43,011 nucleotides of DNA, taken from positions 1 through 43,011 of the forward strand of contig JAJPIR010000129.1 in assembly GCA_021324675.1 (NCBI GenBank), given 5' to 3'. The notes beneath the pieces were generated by a model. The model was not told the origin of the DNA, ran no database searches, and saw only the letters and a list, made by a program, of their open reading frames with translations. Every line of letters begins with the position of its first letter. Position 1 is the first letter of the stretch. The DNA is from Actinomycetota bacterium. GTDB taxonomy: Bacteria > Actinomycetota > Actinomycetes > Mycobacteriales > Pseudonocardiaceae. A program made the translations under genes and the position numbers. Positions 1 to 7,909 of this stretch are shown piece after piece.

Positions 1-558
1 ATGGGTTAACTCATCGGACCCCATCTCGACTACCTGGTCCAGGTGGGTCTTCATCATGTTCTGCGTTGCGTCCAGCTGCCAGTTGCTGGGGTTGGCGTTG
101 TGGAGGAGCTCGGCGATCTGGTTGCCGTTGGCGTAGAACGCGGCTTTGGCCTGGTCAATCTCCGCTGCGTTGCCCGTCTTGGCGGCCTTGAGCACCCCGG
201 CTGCAGCCTGGATGTGTTGCTGGAGCAGCGCGGTCAGCTTGTTGCCCGCATCGTCGCCGTAGTACGGCTTGATGGCATTGCCGATGTCTGTTTGGTTGGC
301 GAGCAGGCGATCCTGCGTTACCGGCAGGTTCGGCGAGTTGTCAGCGACGCTGACGATGGTCAGGCGAGTCCAGGTGCCATGGTCTTCCCATAGCGTGCGC
401 ATGTTGTCATGCAATGCGCTCGCCTTGGTGTTTGGCGGTTGCGTGGTCGCGGCATGAGATCCGGATTGTCCGGAGCTGCAGGCGGCGGCTGCGGTGAGAG
501 CTACCGCGGCGATGCCGACTGCCAGCCGCGAGCCGGGAGAACGGAAGACGGTACTCAT
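1..558 (-). CDS. Putative secreted lipoprotein, partial (C-terminus beyond window)
   Basis: This minus-strand frame is open for 186 codons from an ATG at 558 to the window edge, so the C-terminus is missing. A GAGGGG ribosome-binding site lies about 7 nt upstream. The N-terminus is a lipoprotein signal: basic start, hydrophobic stretch around residues 12-26, and a lipobox ending AAAAC with the lipidated Cys at 27. The mature part is helical and starts with a Thr/Pro-rich linker. It carries the segment NMRTLWEDHGTWTRL and then IGNAIKPYYGDDAG, which I recognise from a widespread small secreted family of unknown function, sometimes mislabelled as acetylglutamate kinase. No catalytic motif is visible. 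The frame was missed by a simple ORF listing because its stop lies outside the window. Existence is well supported; function is unknown. Confidence 0.75.
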   Translation of the reverse strand, partial: MSTVFRSPGSRLAVGIAAVALTAAAACSSGQSGSHAATTQPPNTKASALHDNMRTLWEDHGTWTRLTIVSVADNSPNLPVTQDRLLANQTDIGNAIKPYYGDDAGNKLTALLQQHIQAAAGVLKAAKTGNAAEIDQAKAAFYANGNQIAELLHNANPSNWQLDATQNMMKTHLDQVVEMGSDELTH

Positions 559-570
559 ATCGGGCCCCTC

Positions 571-605
571 TATAACTCTATAATGTGTGATATATGTTAA
601 TATGG
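571..605 (-). promoter_or_regulatory. AT-rich probable promoter of the lipoprotein gene
   Basis: A strikingly AT-rich stretch, unlike its GC-rich surroundings, sits 13-47 bp upstream of the lipoprotein start. It contains several TATA-like hexamers (TATAAT on the plus strand at 579-584; TATATC and ATTATA read on the minus strand), so the exact -10 cannot be chosen by eye. It probably holds the minus-strand promoter and possibly a repressor site. Confidence 0.35.
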
Positions 606-1100
606 TGCGAGTTCCAGGCCAACCGGAGAGGCAACGCACGGCCGGGGCATTGACTGGCTCAGTCGCGGCGATTGGACGGGCTGCCCGCCGCTGCGGTGGC
701 GTGCGCTAGTGGCCAGCACGGGCCCGTGCGGCTGGCCGGGAGCCGCCGGGAGCCGCCGAGGCCGGATCACTACCCCTGTTCACCCATGGCACTCCGGTGT
801 GGAGAGCGGCGGCACAGCTGGATGCGGTGCGAGATCGGCGACGTTGCCTCCGCTGCAGTCGATCGGCCTGGCTCTAAAATTAGTGGCTATTGACGGAATC
901 TCCGTCCAGGCCTAGGGTTTCCTGGGTAAGAGATTTGTCCCTATGAAGAGATTTCCCATGGCTGCTGTGCATTTGCTATCCGCGCTGCACTCCGACGCCG
1001 AGCAAGGGCCGCTGACCCGTCCGTAGGTAGCTGACCACCGCCAGGATCGATGGCCCATCCAAACACCATGACACCTTCCCGCATGCATGGAGGCGGCGGC
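606..1100. other. Intergenic region with no convincing gene
   Basis: About 500 bp between two divergently transcribed genes. Short frames exist on the plus strand (672-893, 709-915) but show no family resemblance and lack good ribosome-binding sites. I see nothing else definite; promoters for both flanking genes should lie here. Confidence 0.4.
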
Positions 1101-1391
1101 ATGGATTATCGGGACTGCTTTCCCCGTTTTCCGCTACTGCCGGGTCAGCCCGACCGGCTCCTCGCCGAACTGCACGAGGTGCAAACCACGCTGGCGATAG
1201 TGGAGTATTACATCAACTGCTGGAACGTGTCCTCTCCCGCAGAAAGTGCTCCAGCTTGCCGGCGGCATTATTATGCGGCTCATGAAACATTACGCGAGGC
1301 GCGCGACATCGTTGATGACATAGTGGAGGAGTTACGAGTTCAGGTCGCCGAAATAGTGTTGGACGCCGACGAAAAAAAGCTGGGCGAGTGA
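1101..1391 (+). CDS. Small hypothetical protein
   Basis: A 96-residue protein starting at an ATG preceded by GGAGG at 1089-1093, a 7-nt spacing. That is why this start was preferred to the upstream in-frame ATG at 1050. The protein is acidic toward its C-terminus and predicted largely helical. It has a Leu-rich amphipathic stretch early on and a long charged helix at about residues 58-95 (repeated Val/Ile-Glu/Asp pattern), which suggests a dimerising helical hairpin. It has three Cys residues without a clear metal pattern and no signal peptide or membrane segment. I do not recognise the family. It is separated from both neighbours and is probably transcribed alone. Confidence 0.5.
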   Translation: MDYRDCFPRFPLLPGQPDRLLAELHEVQTTLAIVEYYINCWNVSSPAESAPACRRHYYAAHETLREARDIVDDIVEELRVQVAEIVLDADEKKLGE

Positions 1392-1613
1392 TTTTCCACT
1401 GCTGACCCTTTGAGATCGGCGACAGGTGGTTCGCACGAATGCACTCCACGGTCTGCCGCACGGACATCGAGCTCAGGGGCTCCGCGGCTGGCCAGCAGGC
1501 CGAGGGGCTGCCCAAGCCTGCTGTCTCCTCATGCACCTTGCTGCCCGCTCCAGCCCGGTCAGGGAACACGATCTCGGATACGGACACCAAAACAGCTATC
1601 ACCGTCCACGGTC

Positions 1614-1802
1614 GCCAGAGCGACCTTCTACCGCGCGGCACGATCCCGCTGCAGCGACCGCGCCTTTTGTGCGTTTCTCGCCGAGCAAGGCATCCTGGCG
1701 GCCACCCACGAGATGGTGAACTATTCGGATATTTTCTGGGGGATGGGGTTGGTGTGCACAAAGGCGTGCGGCGTACGAGTAGGCACCGAAGCGCTCCATT
1801 AG
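1614..1802 (+). pseudogene. Possible remnant of a NADAR-like domain
   Basis: The last 60 or so codons of the plus frame ending at 1802 contain the segments ILAATHEMVNYSD and IFWGMGL. These recall the 'aTgd..LvE.s..D.fWG.G' core of NADAR (YbiA-like) N-glycosidases. The upstream part of the frame has no resemblance to that family and no start with a ribosome-binding site, so if the resemblance is real this is a decayed C-terminal piece. The match is short and made by eye, and chance similarity is quite possible. The surrounding stretch 1392-1807 has no other convincing gene. Confidence 0.2.
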
Positions 1803-1807
1803 CTAGC

Positions 1808-2461
1808 GTGACGAGAGTGCTGATCCTCGTTCGCCATGGTCAGACGGCGGCTAACGCTCACGGGCTGCTGCTTGGCCGATCTGACCCGTCGCTGAACGAG
1901 ACCGGGCGCCGGCAAGCGTGCGCTCTCGCCGCGGTTCTGCCGCGCCCGGTCCGGCTGGTGTCGAGCCCACTGTTGCGGGCTCGGCAAACCGCTCTCGAAC
2001 TGGCCAATGCGGGCTTGGGCAGCCAGGCCGTCGAGATCGACCCGCGCTGGATCGAGATGGACTACGGCGATATCGAGGGGCACCCGCCAGCCGTGCTGCC
2101 TGAAGACACCTGGCGAACGTGGTGGCGGGACCCGCACTTCGTGCCCGCCGGCGGTGAATCGGTGGCCGCAGTCGGGGCGCGCGTGCGGGAAGCCTGCGCG
2201 GAATTGGCCAGGGAGGCCGCCCATGCCGATGTGATCGTCGTCAGCCATGTCTCACCGATCAAGGCCGCGCTGGCCTGGGCGCTGGGAGTGGGTGATGAGG
2301 TGGCCTGGCGCATGTACCTGCTCGACGCCGCGGTCTGCCGGGTCGACACCAGCGGCCCGCACCCGCTGCTGCTCGCGTTCAACGAGGTGCACGCCGCCGC
2401 TGAAGTGGTGCCGGACAGCGAGCCAAGTCGGCGACAGCTCAGAGGCCGTTCTCGAACGTGA
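1808..2461 (+). CDS. Histidine phosphatase family protein (phosphoglycerate mutase-like)
   Basis: A 217-residue protein of the branch-2 histidine phosphatase superfamily, which removes phosphate through a phospho-histidine intermediate. The catalytic RHG motif is at residues 9-11 (LVRHGQT), followed by the conserved DPSLNETGR and the SSPLLRARQTA segment with its phosphate-binding Arg. The second catalytic His lies in VVSHVSPIKAAL, and a PAGGES loop is present. The GTG at 1808 was chosen because the conserved fold begins immediately afterwards; the open frame runs further upstream to 1439 without family similarity. The substrate cannot be predicted: relatives act on sugar phosphates, alpha-ribazole phosphate or mannosyl-3-phosphoglycerate. 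Because the region downstream handles heptose phosphates, a sugar-phosphate phosphatase role such as the GmhB step is possible but untested. Confidence 0.85.
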   Translation: MTRVLILVRHGQTAANAHGLLLGRSDPSLNETGRRQACALAAVLPRPVRLVSSPLLRARQTALELANAGLGSQAVEIDPRWIEMDYGDIEGHPPAVLPEDTWRTWWRDPHFVPAGGESVAAVGARVREACAELAREAAHADVIVVSHVSPIKAALAWALGVGDEVAWRMYLLDAAVCRVDTSGPHPLLLAFNEVHAAAEVVPDSEPSRRQLRGRSRT

Positions 2462-2477
2462 CTGAACCCGATCAGGG

Positions 2478-2645
2478 TCACGATCCGGCCCCACCCGGAG
2501 GATGAGAAGTGGGACCGGATACCTCGGGGCAGTCGGGGCGCAACCAGTCTAGTAGCTGCCGCGCGATTGTGTCTTCATCAAGCAGCACTCGCTCAATGTT
2601 GGCCTTCTTGGCTGTGAGGCGCCCTAGCTCTTCAATGCCGAGGTG
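2478..2645 (-). pseudogene. Possible gene remnant (C-terminal fragment)
   Basis: On the minus strand an open stretch of about 54 codons, bounded upstream by a stop, encodes a helix-rich segment including GIEELGRLTAKKANIERVLL followed by an acidic helix and LLDWLRP. It has good amphipathic character and codon use but no start codon, so it looks like the 3' end of a lost gene. No family was recognised. The rest of 2462-2749 shows nothing definite. Confidence 0.25.
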
Positions 2646-2749
2646 GTGCCATGGCCGGTGTCAACGTGACTGGTCGACGGCGCCCGAAATCAAATAACGC
2701 AGCCGTTCGCTGCGGCGCATGTTAGCCGCCATTCTTCCGATCTTTCCAG

Positions 2750-3520
2750 TCAGGCCAGTTCGGCGATAATCAGGTAATATCCGAGGTCCAGCTCTTGCTG
2801 TTCAACCAGCTCTGCGTACCTGTCCTGCCAGACCCCTGAATCGAGGTCTTGACGCAGCTTGTCCAACGCGTCGACGACATCCTGCTGAGGTAACCGGGCG
2901 AACAGTGAAATACCGGCACGCACCTCCGGGCGCAGATACGAGGTGGGACGCCGCCAAAATGCGCCATAGAAGCCGTCGTGGCAGTCGTGAGGAATTGGCA
3001 CCGGAACCAAGCGGACTGGACCCAGCTCCCGGGTCAAGTAGTCCCTGACCCAGATCCCAGGCTTATGAAAGGACCGCGGGATCAAGCGCAACACGCCGGG
3101 AAGATAGTCCCGAGTCAGCCAGAACCGCCCGGCCGCAGTGGGATCGGCGTTGAACAGCACCACTCGACGCCGGGCAACCCGGCGCAGCTCACGCAGACCC
3201 TGGCGGCGATCCTCCCAAAGGTGATCACTGAGTATGGCCATCGCCGCATCAACACGGTCAGTGCCTACTGGCAGCGCCTCCGCAACCGCACGCACGACCG
3301 GCGCTGCGTTCGCCGGACGATGGGCGATCATTACAGATGACGGCTCCACCGCGAGTACGTTGCGATCCGGCGGCTCATACGCCCCCGCCCCGGCCCCCAC
3401 ATTGAGTACCGAACGGGCATCTCCCAACCCCGCCCAAATCATCTGGGCGATCTGTGGATCGGTGCCACGCGTGACGGTATAGCTCCTACCAAGGACGTCG
3501 TACAGCCCAGCGTGAGCCAC
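2750..3520 (-). CDS. Class I SAM-dependent methyltransferase
   Basis: A 256-residue protein with a Rossmann-type SAM-binding fold. Motif I is VLNVGAGAGAYEP at residues 38-50, the acidic residue that binds the SAM ribose is in AVEPS at 58-61, and the post-I segment AEALPVGTDRVDAAMA corresponds to motif II. The C-terminal part (LPGVLRLIPRSFHKPGIW onward) is variable and probably binds substrate. The start is a GTG at 3520 without a strong ribosome-binding site, so the exact N-terminus is uncertain. It lies downstream of a GT4 gene on the same strand, 136 bp away, and is probably co-transcribed with it. A role in methylating the glycan or aglycone of the neighbouring cluster is inferred from position only. 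Confidence 0.8.
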   Translation of the reverse strand: MAHAGLYDVLGRSYTVTRGTDPQIAQMIWAGLGDARSVLNVGAGAGAYEPPDRNVLAVEPSSVMIAHRPANAAPVVRAVAEALPVGTDRVDAAMAILSDHLWEDRRQGLRELRRVARRRVVLFNADPTAAGRFWLTRDYLPGVLRLIPRSFHKPGIWVRDYLTRELGPVRLVPVPIPHDCHDGFYGAFWRRPTSYLRPEVRAGISLFARLPQQDVVDALDKLRQDLDSGVWQDRYAELVEQQELDLGYYLIIAELA

Positions 3521-3656
3521 GCACGCCAGTCAAGCGCAGGCAGACCCACTGCCGCACTGCGCGAGGCGGTAGAGGCTTCGCCCAGCGCCGATCTCAACGA
3601 CTTGGCGCAGCTGTGAAACCTGCTGGAGGGTTTCTCGCCGCCTGCGCTGACCGTGG

Positions 3657-4730
3657 TCACCGCAAGCGGCCACCGTTGGCCACTGCACGCAGCATGGTGA
3701 ACAGCTGGCCGGCCGATTCCTCCCAGGTCGGCAGGGCCGCCGCGCGCTGCCGGGCCGCCTGGCCCAGAGACCGACGGTAGGGCGCGTCGTTGATCAGCCT
3801 CCGCAGCGCGGCGGTGAGCCCGTTGATGTCCCCCGGTGGCAGGATCAGGCCCTCGCGCTCGTGGGTCGCCAGGTGCGGCAGGTTCCCGGCCCGCCAGCCG
3901 ACGACCGGCAAGCCCGCCGCCATCGCCTCGCCGTACGCCGTGCCGTAGGGCTCCCGGATGCTCGGCAGCACGAACACGTCGGCGCCGTGGTAGAGCGCGG
4001 AGACCTGCGCCCGGTTCAGCGGTCCGTGTACGACGACTCGCCCGGCCAGTTCGGGCGCAGCAAGCCGGGCATGGACCCGGGCGGCATAGCGCCGGTCGAT
4101 GTCATGGCGGCCGGCGAGGTGCAAGGTTGCCGCGTCCGGTGGGAGAGCTGCAACAGCGGCGAGCAACTCGAGCAGCCCTTTGCGGGGCACCCAGTTGCCC
4201 ACGTACAGCAATGCGGCCCGCCGCCCGCAGCGTAGATCATCGGCCACCGCCGCCGGCGGCCCCGCGTCCCGACCAGGCGGCACCACCACCGCACGAGCGC
4301 GCAGGTCGGCCGGCAACTCGGGAGCGAGCGCGGCACTGGCCAGCACCAGCGCCGCGGCCTGGCGGTAGACCAGCCGGTCGAGAGCGGCCTGCAGCCAGGT
4401 CCGTAGCGCGTTGTGGTCGATCCCGCCAGGAGGTTGGTGCAGGATCGCGACCAGGGGTATCGCCGATCGGCGCAGCACCAGGAGGGGGGCGAGAAAGGCC
4501 GCCGCGATGCTGTCCAGGACCACGACGTCGGCGGGTGAGCAAGCTCGCTGGAGCACCACGCCGGCGCGGGCGGCCGGTAACGGGAACGGCAGCGCGGGGA
4601 AGGATACGAACCGCAGCCGGGCGTCGTGCGCGGATGCCGCCTCCGCCATCCGCCGGTGATAGAGGTAGCCGCCGGTCAGCTGGCCGGGGTCACCCAGTGT
4701 GATCAGGGAGACGGACAGCATGCGGATCAT
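3657..4730 (-). CDS. Glycosyltransferase family 4
   Basis: A 357-residue GT-B fold glycosyltransferase. The N-terminal acceptor domain begins with a hydrophobic strand and LTGGYLYHRRMAEAA. The C-terminal donor domain has LYVGNWVPRKGLLELL, then VFVLPSIREPYGTAYGEAMA, whose EX7E-type Glu pair contacts the nucleotide sugar, then GLPVVGWRAGNLPHL. It ends with a helical tail. A GGAG sequence lies 8-11 nt upstream of the ATG at 4730; a second ATG at 4721 is also possible. Its 5' end overlaps that of the divergent GT4 gene. The N-terminal LTGGYLY-x-RR signature is shared with the GT4 at 18161-19279, which suggests a paralogous pair using similar substrates. Donor and acceptor are unknown. Confidence 0.88.
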   Translation of the reverse strand: MIRMLSVSLITLGDPGQLTGGYLYHRRMAEAASAHDARLRFVSFPALPFPLPAARAGVVLQRACSPADVVVLDSIAAAFLAPLLVLRRSAIPLVAILHQPPGGIDHNALRTWLQAALDRLVYRQAAALVLASAALAPELPADLRARAVVVPPGRDAGPPAAVADDLRCGRRAALLYVGNWVPRKGLLELLAAVAALPPDAATLHLAGRHDIDRRYAARVHARLAAPELAGRVVVHGPLNRAQVSALYHGADVFVLPSIREPYGTAYGEAMAAGLPVVGWRAGNLPHLATHEREGLILPPGDINGLTAALRRLINDAPYRRSLGQAARQRAAALPTWEESAGQLFTMLRAVANGGRLR

Positions 4731-5811
4731 TCAAGTGGCTCCCACACCATTCGGCAGGGAGGGGCTGTTCGGGGGCGGGGAACGGTACCCACTCGAGCTG
4801 GCCCGGGCACTCGCGCGCGAGGTCAGCTGCGAGCTGGTGACCTTCGGAGCATCTCCCCAGCTGGTGGTGGAACCGAGCGGGCTGCGGGTGCGTGTCCTGC
4901 CCACGCTGCTCCACCTGCGGCGCCATCCCGCGCATCCAGTCGCGTGGGGCCTGCCGGCTGCGCTGCATGGGGCCAGCCTCGTGCATACGCATCATTTACG
5001 CAGCGCACCGAGCCGCATGGCCGCGGTCACTGCCCGGATCACCGGGCAGCGGCTCGCGGTAACCGATCACGGGTTGGGTGGTGGTGGCTGGGCAGGGCTG
5101 TTGCCCCGGCTGTTCGACCATTTTCTTACCGTGTCGCGGCATTCGGCGCTGACGCTGCGCGCGCCACCCGCCAGAACGACCGTGATCTACGGGGGTGCCG
5201 ACCCCGTTCGCTTCTATCCCGACCCCACCGAGCAGCGCAGGGGGGTGCTCTTCGTCGGCCGGCTGACCCCGCACAAGGGCGTGGACCGGCTGATCCGGGC
5301 ACTACCGGCTGGCGCTGGACTGACGTGCGTGGGCACCGGCGGTCATGATCCGCATCCCCCGGAGAGTGGCTACGGGCAGCTGTTGCGCCGGCTGGCATCC
5401 GGACGGATGGTGACATTCGCCGGTGAGGTTGCCGATCATGAGCTACCGGTGCTGTACCGCCGTGCCCAAGTGGTCGTCCTGCCCTCGGTGCACCGGACGT
5501 GCTACGGCCGCGAAGTGGCAATCTCCGAGTTGCTTGGCCTCACGGTGCTCGAGGCCATGGCCAGCGGCACGCCGGTGGTGTGCAGCCGGCTTGGCGGGCT
5601 GCCCGAGGTGGTCGAGGATGGGACGACCGGGTTTCTGGTCACCCCCGGAGACGTCGATGAGCTGCACGACCGGATCGCGACGCTGCTCACCGATGCGGGG
5701 CTGGCGGCCCGGATGGGCGGCCGTGCTCGCGAACTGGTGCTCGACCGGTTCACCTGGCAGGCGTGCGCAGCCCGCTGCCTGGCGGTATACGACGATCTCC
5801 TGCGCGCCTGA
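4720..5811 (+). CDS. Glycosyltransferase family 4
   Basis: A 363-residue GT4 enzyme. The N-terminal domain starts MRIIQVAPTPFG and has the glycine-rich FGGGERYPLELARAL loop typical of retaining GT-B enzymes. The donor domain shows LFVGRLTPHKGVDRLIRALP, then VVVLPSVHR, and ELLGLTVLEAMASGTPVV with the two Glu residues of the EX7E motif. It finishes with GLPEVVEDGTTGFLVTPGD. The ATG at 4720 has GGGAG 9 nt upstream and was preferred to the in-frame ATG at 4699. The gene is divergent from the previous GT4 and overlaps its start by 11 bp. It ends 16 bp from the convergent dehydrogenase gene. The pairing with that type of dehydrogenase recalls actinobacterial clusters of unknown product. Confidence 0.9.
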   Translation: MRIIQVAPTPFGREGLFGGGERYPLELARALAREVSCELVTFGASPQLVVEPSGLRVRVLPTLLHLRRHPAHPVAWGLPAALHGASLVHTHHLRSAPSRMAAVTARITGQRLAVTDHGLGGGGWAGLLPRLFDHFLTVSRHSALTLRAPPARTTVIYGGADPVRFYPDPTEQRRGVLFVGRLTPHKGVDRLIRALPAGAGLTCVGTGGHDPHPPESGYGQLLRRLASGRMVTFAGEVADHELPVLYRRAQVVVLPSVHRTCYGREVAISELLGLTVLEAMASGTPVVCSRLGGLPEVVEDGTTGFLVTPGDVDELHDRIATLLTDAGLAARMGGRARELVLDRFTWQACAARCLAVYDDLLRA

Positions 5812-5827
5812 TCGGCCCCTCCCCGCG

Positions 5828-6895
5828 TCAAGGCCCGCAGTCTGGATGCAGACTGCTGTTTTCTGGGCGCCTTTTCCCGCAGTCCGCATCCAGACTGCGG
5901 GATGCGGGGTAGTCGAAGGCAGCGTGCAGCAGGCCGGGCTCACCATGGGCTAGGGCGTCGTAGGCTGTTGCGGGGTCATCGAACGGGAACACGTGGGTGG
6001 CGAGGACTTGTAGCGGCAGCTCCTTGAGCAGGCGTGCCACCGTGGCCCGGCGCCGATCACGGGTCCAGGCCGCGGCGAGCCGGGCGGGAATCGTGCTCAC
6101 CTGAGTGCTGCGGATGGTCAGGCGGCGCCGGTGGAACTCAGCGCCCAATGGCAGCGTGACCGGTCGCACCCCGTACCACGACGCGACGAGTGCGGTGCCC
6201 TCATGGGCCAGCAGCGGCAGGGCGGGACCGAGCGCGGCCGGGTCTCCGCTGACCTCGATGACCAGCGGTACTCCGGCACCGCCGGTCTCCGCCATCACGC
6301 TGCGCTCAAGGTCGTCGGGAAGCACCGTGTTGATCCCGAACTTCGCTGCCGCTTCCCGCCGCCACGGCTTGGGCTCGGCGGCAAGGACCCGGGCCCCGGC
6401 TCGCTGCAGCAGAGCCGCGGTGAGGATGCCGACCGCACCGAGCCCGATGACGACGACCGGCTGCCCCAGCACCCCGCCGGCATCAAGCGTGATCTGCAGG
6501 GAGGTCTCGACCAGCGGGAACAACGTGCCCAACCGCGGCTCCACAGACCCCAGCGCAACGGCGTCCGCAGCATCGACCACGAACAAGTCCTGGTGGGGGT
6601 GGAACGCGAAGACGACGTCTCCTGCCTCGAACGGATCCCGGGAGCGTTCTACCCGGCCGACGCAGCTGTAGCCGTAATGGAACGGGAAGGTGAACCGGTC
6701 CGCCAGCGCGGAGATCGACGAGTCGAGCGGAAGCTGCGGGTCGATGTCGCCGCGGTAGGCGAGCAGTTCGGTCCCCGCGCTGATGCCGGAGTACAGCGTG
6801 CGCACCAGCAGCTGCCCCCCGCGTGGTTCGGGCACCTCCCGCTCGCGCAGCTCCACTGCATGGGGAGCAATGAACGTCACAGCCCGTGCCTGCAC
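5828..6895 (-). CDS. Medium-chain dehydrogenase/reductase (zinc-type alcohol dehydrogenase-like)
   Basis: A 355-residue member of the MDR superfamily, of the subgroup often annotated as bacteriochlorophyllide dehydrogenase-like. The GroES-like N-terminal domain contains TLYSGISAGTELLAYRG and FHYGYSCVGRV. The Rossmann domain has VVVIGLGAVGILTAALL with the GxGxxG fingerprint. The usual catalytic-zinc Cys (CGTD-type) is replaced by SAGTE, as in this subgroup, so it may not be zinc dependent. The GTG at 6895 has GGAGG 5 nt upstream and is preferred to the TTG at 6907. The last 25 residues or so are encoded by an inverted-repeat element at 5834-5901, so the original stop was probably further upstream. 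It is probably an NAD(P)-linked oxidoreductase acting on a cluster intermediate. Confidence 0.82.
   Translation of the reverse strand: MQARAVTFIAPHAVELREREVPEPRGGQLLVRTLYSGISAGTELLAYRGDIDPQLPLDSSISALADRFTFPFHYGYSCVGRVERSRDPFEAGDVVFAFHPHQDLFVVDAADAVALGSVEPRLGTLFPLVETSLQITLDAGGVLGQPVVVIGLGAVGILTAALLQRAGARVLAAEPKPWRREAAAKFGINTVLPDDLERSVMAETGGAGVPLVIEVSGDPAALGPALPLLAHEGTALVASWYGVRPVTLPLGAEFHRRRLTIRSTQVSTIPARLAAAWTRDRRRATVARLLKELPLQVLATHVFPFDDPATAYDALAHGEPGLLHAAFDYPASRSLDADCGKRRPENSSLHPDCGP
5834..5901. repeat. 68-bp inverted-repeat element, copy 1
   Basis: Two 23-nt arms (5834-5856 and 5879-5901) are inverted copies with a single mismatch, separated by 22 nt. Each arm holds a smaller imperfect or perfect palindrome, GCAGTCTG-4 nt-CAGACTGC. 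The element lies at the junction of the convergent genes ending at 5811 and 5828, inside the 3' end of the dehydrogenase frame. The same architecture recurs at 24684-24751. It could act as a bidirectional terminator, or be a REP/MITE-like mobile repeat. Confidence 0.85.
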
Positions 6896-6925
6896 GCCCG
6901 CCTCCAATCACCTGCCACGTCCGTA

Positions 6926-7909
6926 TTACCCGGTCAGGCCAAGTTCGGCGACGTTCAGCGGCAGACCCGGGTCGGCACACAGGATCAGGTCCTGGACGCC
7001 GTACTCGTCGAGCAGCGCCACCGCGCCGAGGCGACTGGGCTCCAGCCGCACCAACCGGCCTGGCTGCGGGACATAGCAGCGGTAGCCGACCTCCTGGCAC
7101 AGCCGGGCGAGGAGCCTGCGCAACTGCGCCGTACCCGGGAGAACCTCGATCACCACAGTCGGCCGGTGCGCCCGCAGGTGGTCCTCGGCGGCGGCGAGCA
7201 GCGCGTGTTCCTGACCCTCGACGTCGATCTTGAGCAGGTCCACCCCGCCGAGCAGCGTTCGCACGTCGACCGTAGGAACCTCGATCGCCGCGCGCACGGG
7301 ACCGGCCATCGGTGCCGGTAACTCACTGTCACCGTCAAGGAAGGCCACGGTTGGCGCAACCAGCTGGTCCCGCGGGATCAGCAGCCGCGCTGTAGCTGCC
7401 GCCGGGCCGGCAACCGCGGCACCCGCGACAAGGTGCGCCGAGGTGACGGCGTTGAGGCCGAGGTTGGCCCGGCACAGCGACACCGAGGCCGGGTGCGGCT
7501 CAACCGCGGTGTAAGGGACGCCTGGCGCGGACCGCGCCCCTTGCACCACGAAGTACCCGACGTTGGCGCCCAATTCCAGGATCGCAGAGGAACGCAGGCA
7601 GAAATACCGCCACCATGGCAGCAGCTCGGGCTCCCAGCCTTGCTCGCCGAACCAGTACAGCTGGGCGAGGACCAGCGAATCGGCTGCGGCGAACGAGCGG
7701 GCCGGATTGTCTACCAGCCGGAATGTCCGGACGGCCGGAGGTATGCCGCCATGGCGCAGGGCGGTCAGCAGCGCGCGGCGGAAACGGCCGAGCGCGGTGG
7801 TCGCGGGCGCTGGCAGCGCGGTCCGCAACAAGTCGGCCACCGGCCTGGGCAGCCGGCGTACCACGGCACGCATCATTCCCTGCCCGATCTGCGCCAGCCG
7901 CCACGGCAT
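6926..7909 (-). CDS. FkbM family SAM-dependent methyltransferase
   Basis: About 327 residues. The methyltransferase core begins with ILELGANVGYFVV (motif I), then TAVEPHPASVSLCRANL, and continues to VDLLKIDVEGQEHALL, the hallmark DVEG segment of FkbM enzymes, then VVIEVLPG. These enzymes methylate hydroxyls of sugars, polyketides and other small molecules. The preceding 110 residues or so are basic and hydrophobic and are not part of the core. The start is uncertain: an ATG at 7909 has GGTGGG upstream, while in-frame GTG and TTG codons lie up to 7924. It is 30 bp upstream of the dehydrogenase gene on the same strand, so the two probably form an operon. It probably O-methylates a sugar or aglycone of the cluster. 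Confidence 0.85.
   Translation of the reverse strand: MPWRLAQIGQGMMRAVVRRLPRPVADLLRTALPAPATTALGRFRRALLTALRHGGIPPAVRTFRLVDNPARSFAAADSLVLAQLYWFGEQGWEPELLPWWRYFCLRSSAILELGANVGYFVVQGARSAPGVPYTAVEPHPASVSLCRANLGLNAVTSAHLVAGAAVAGPAAATARLLIPRDQLVAPTVAFLDGDSELPAPMAGPVRAAIEVPTVDVRTLLGGVDLLKIDVEGQEHALLAAAEDHLRAHRPTVVIEVLPGTAQLRRLLARLCQEVGYRCYVPQPGRLVRLEPSRLGAVALLDEYGVQDLILCADPGLPLNVAELGLTG

Noticed and set aside
1213-1761. 182-codon minus-strand frame
   Set aside because: It runs antisense to the credible small plus-strand gene and is Arg/Pro/Ser-rich in the way expected of shadow frames in GC-rich DNA.
3439-3660. 73-codon minus-strand frame beginning with a GTGA overlap at the GT4 stop
   Set aside because: The overlap is tempting, but most of its second half runs over the methyltransferase start in another frame and the product has no recognisable features.
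6131-7321. 396-codon plus-strand frame spanning two genes
   Set aside because: Antisense to the dehydrogenase and FkbM genes, both of which have clear motifs on the minus strand.
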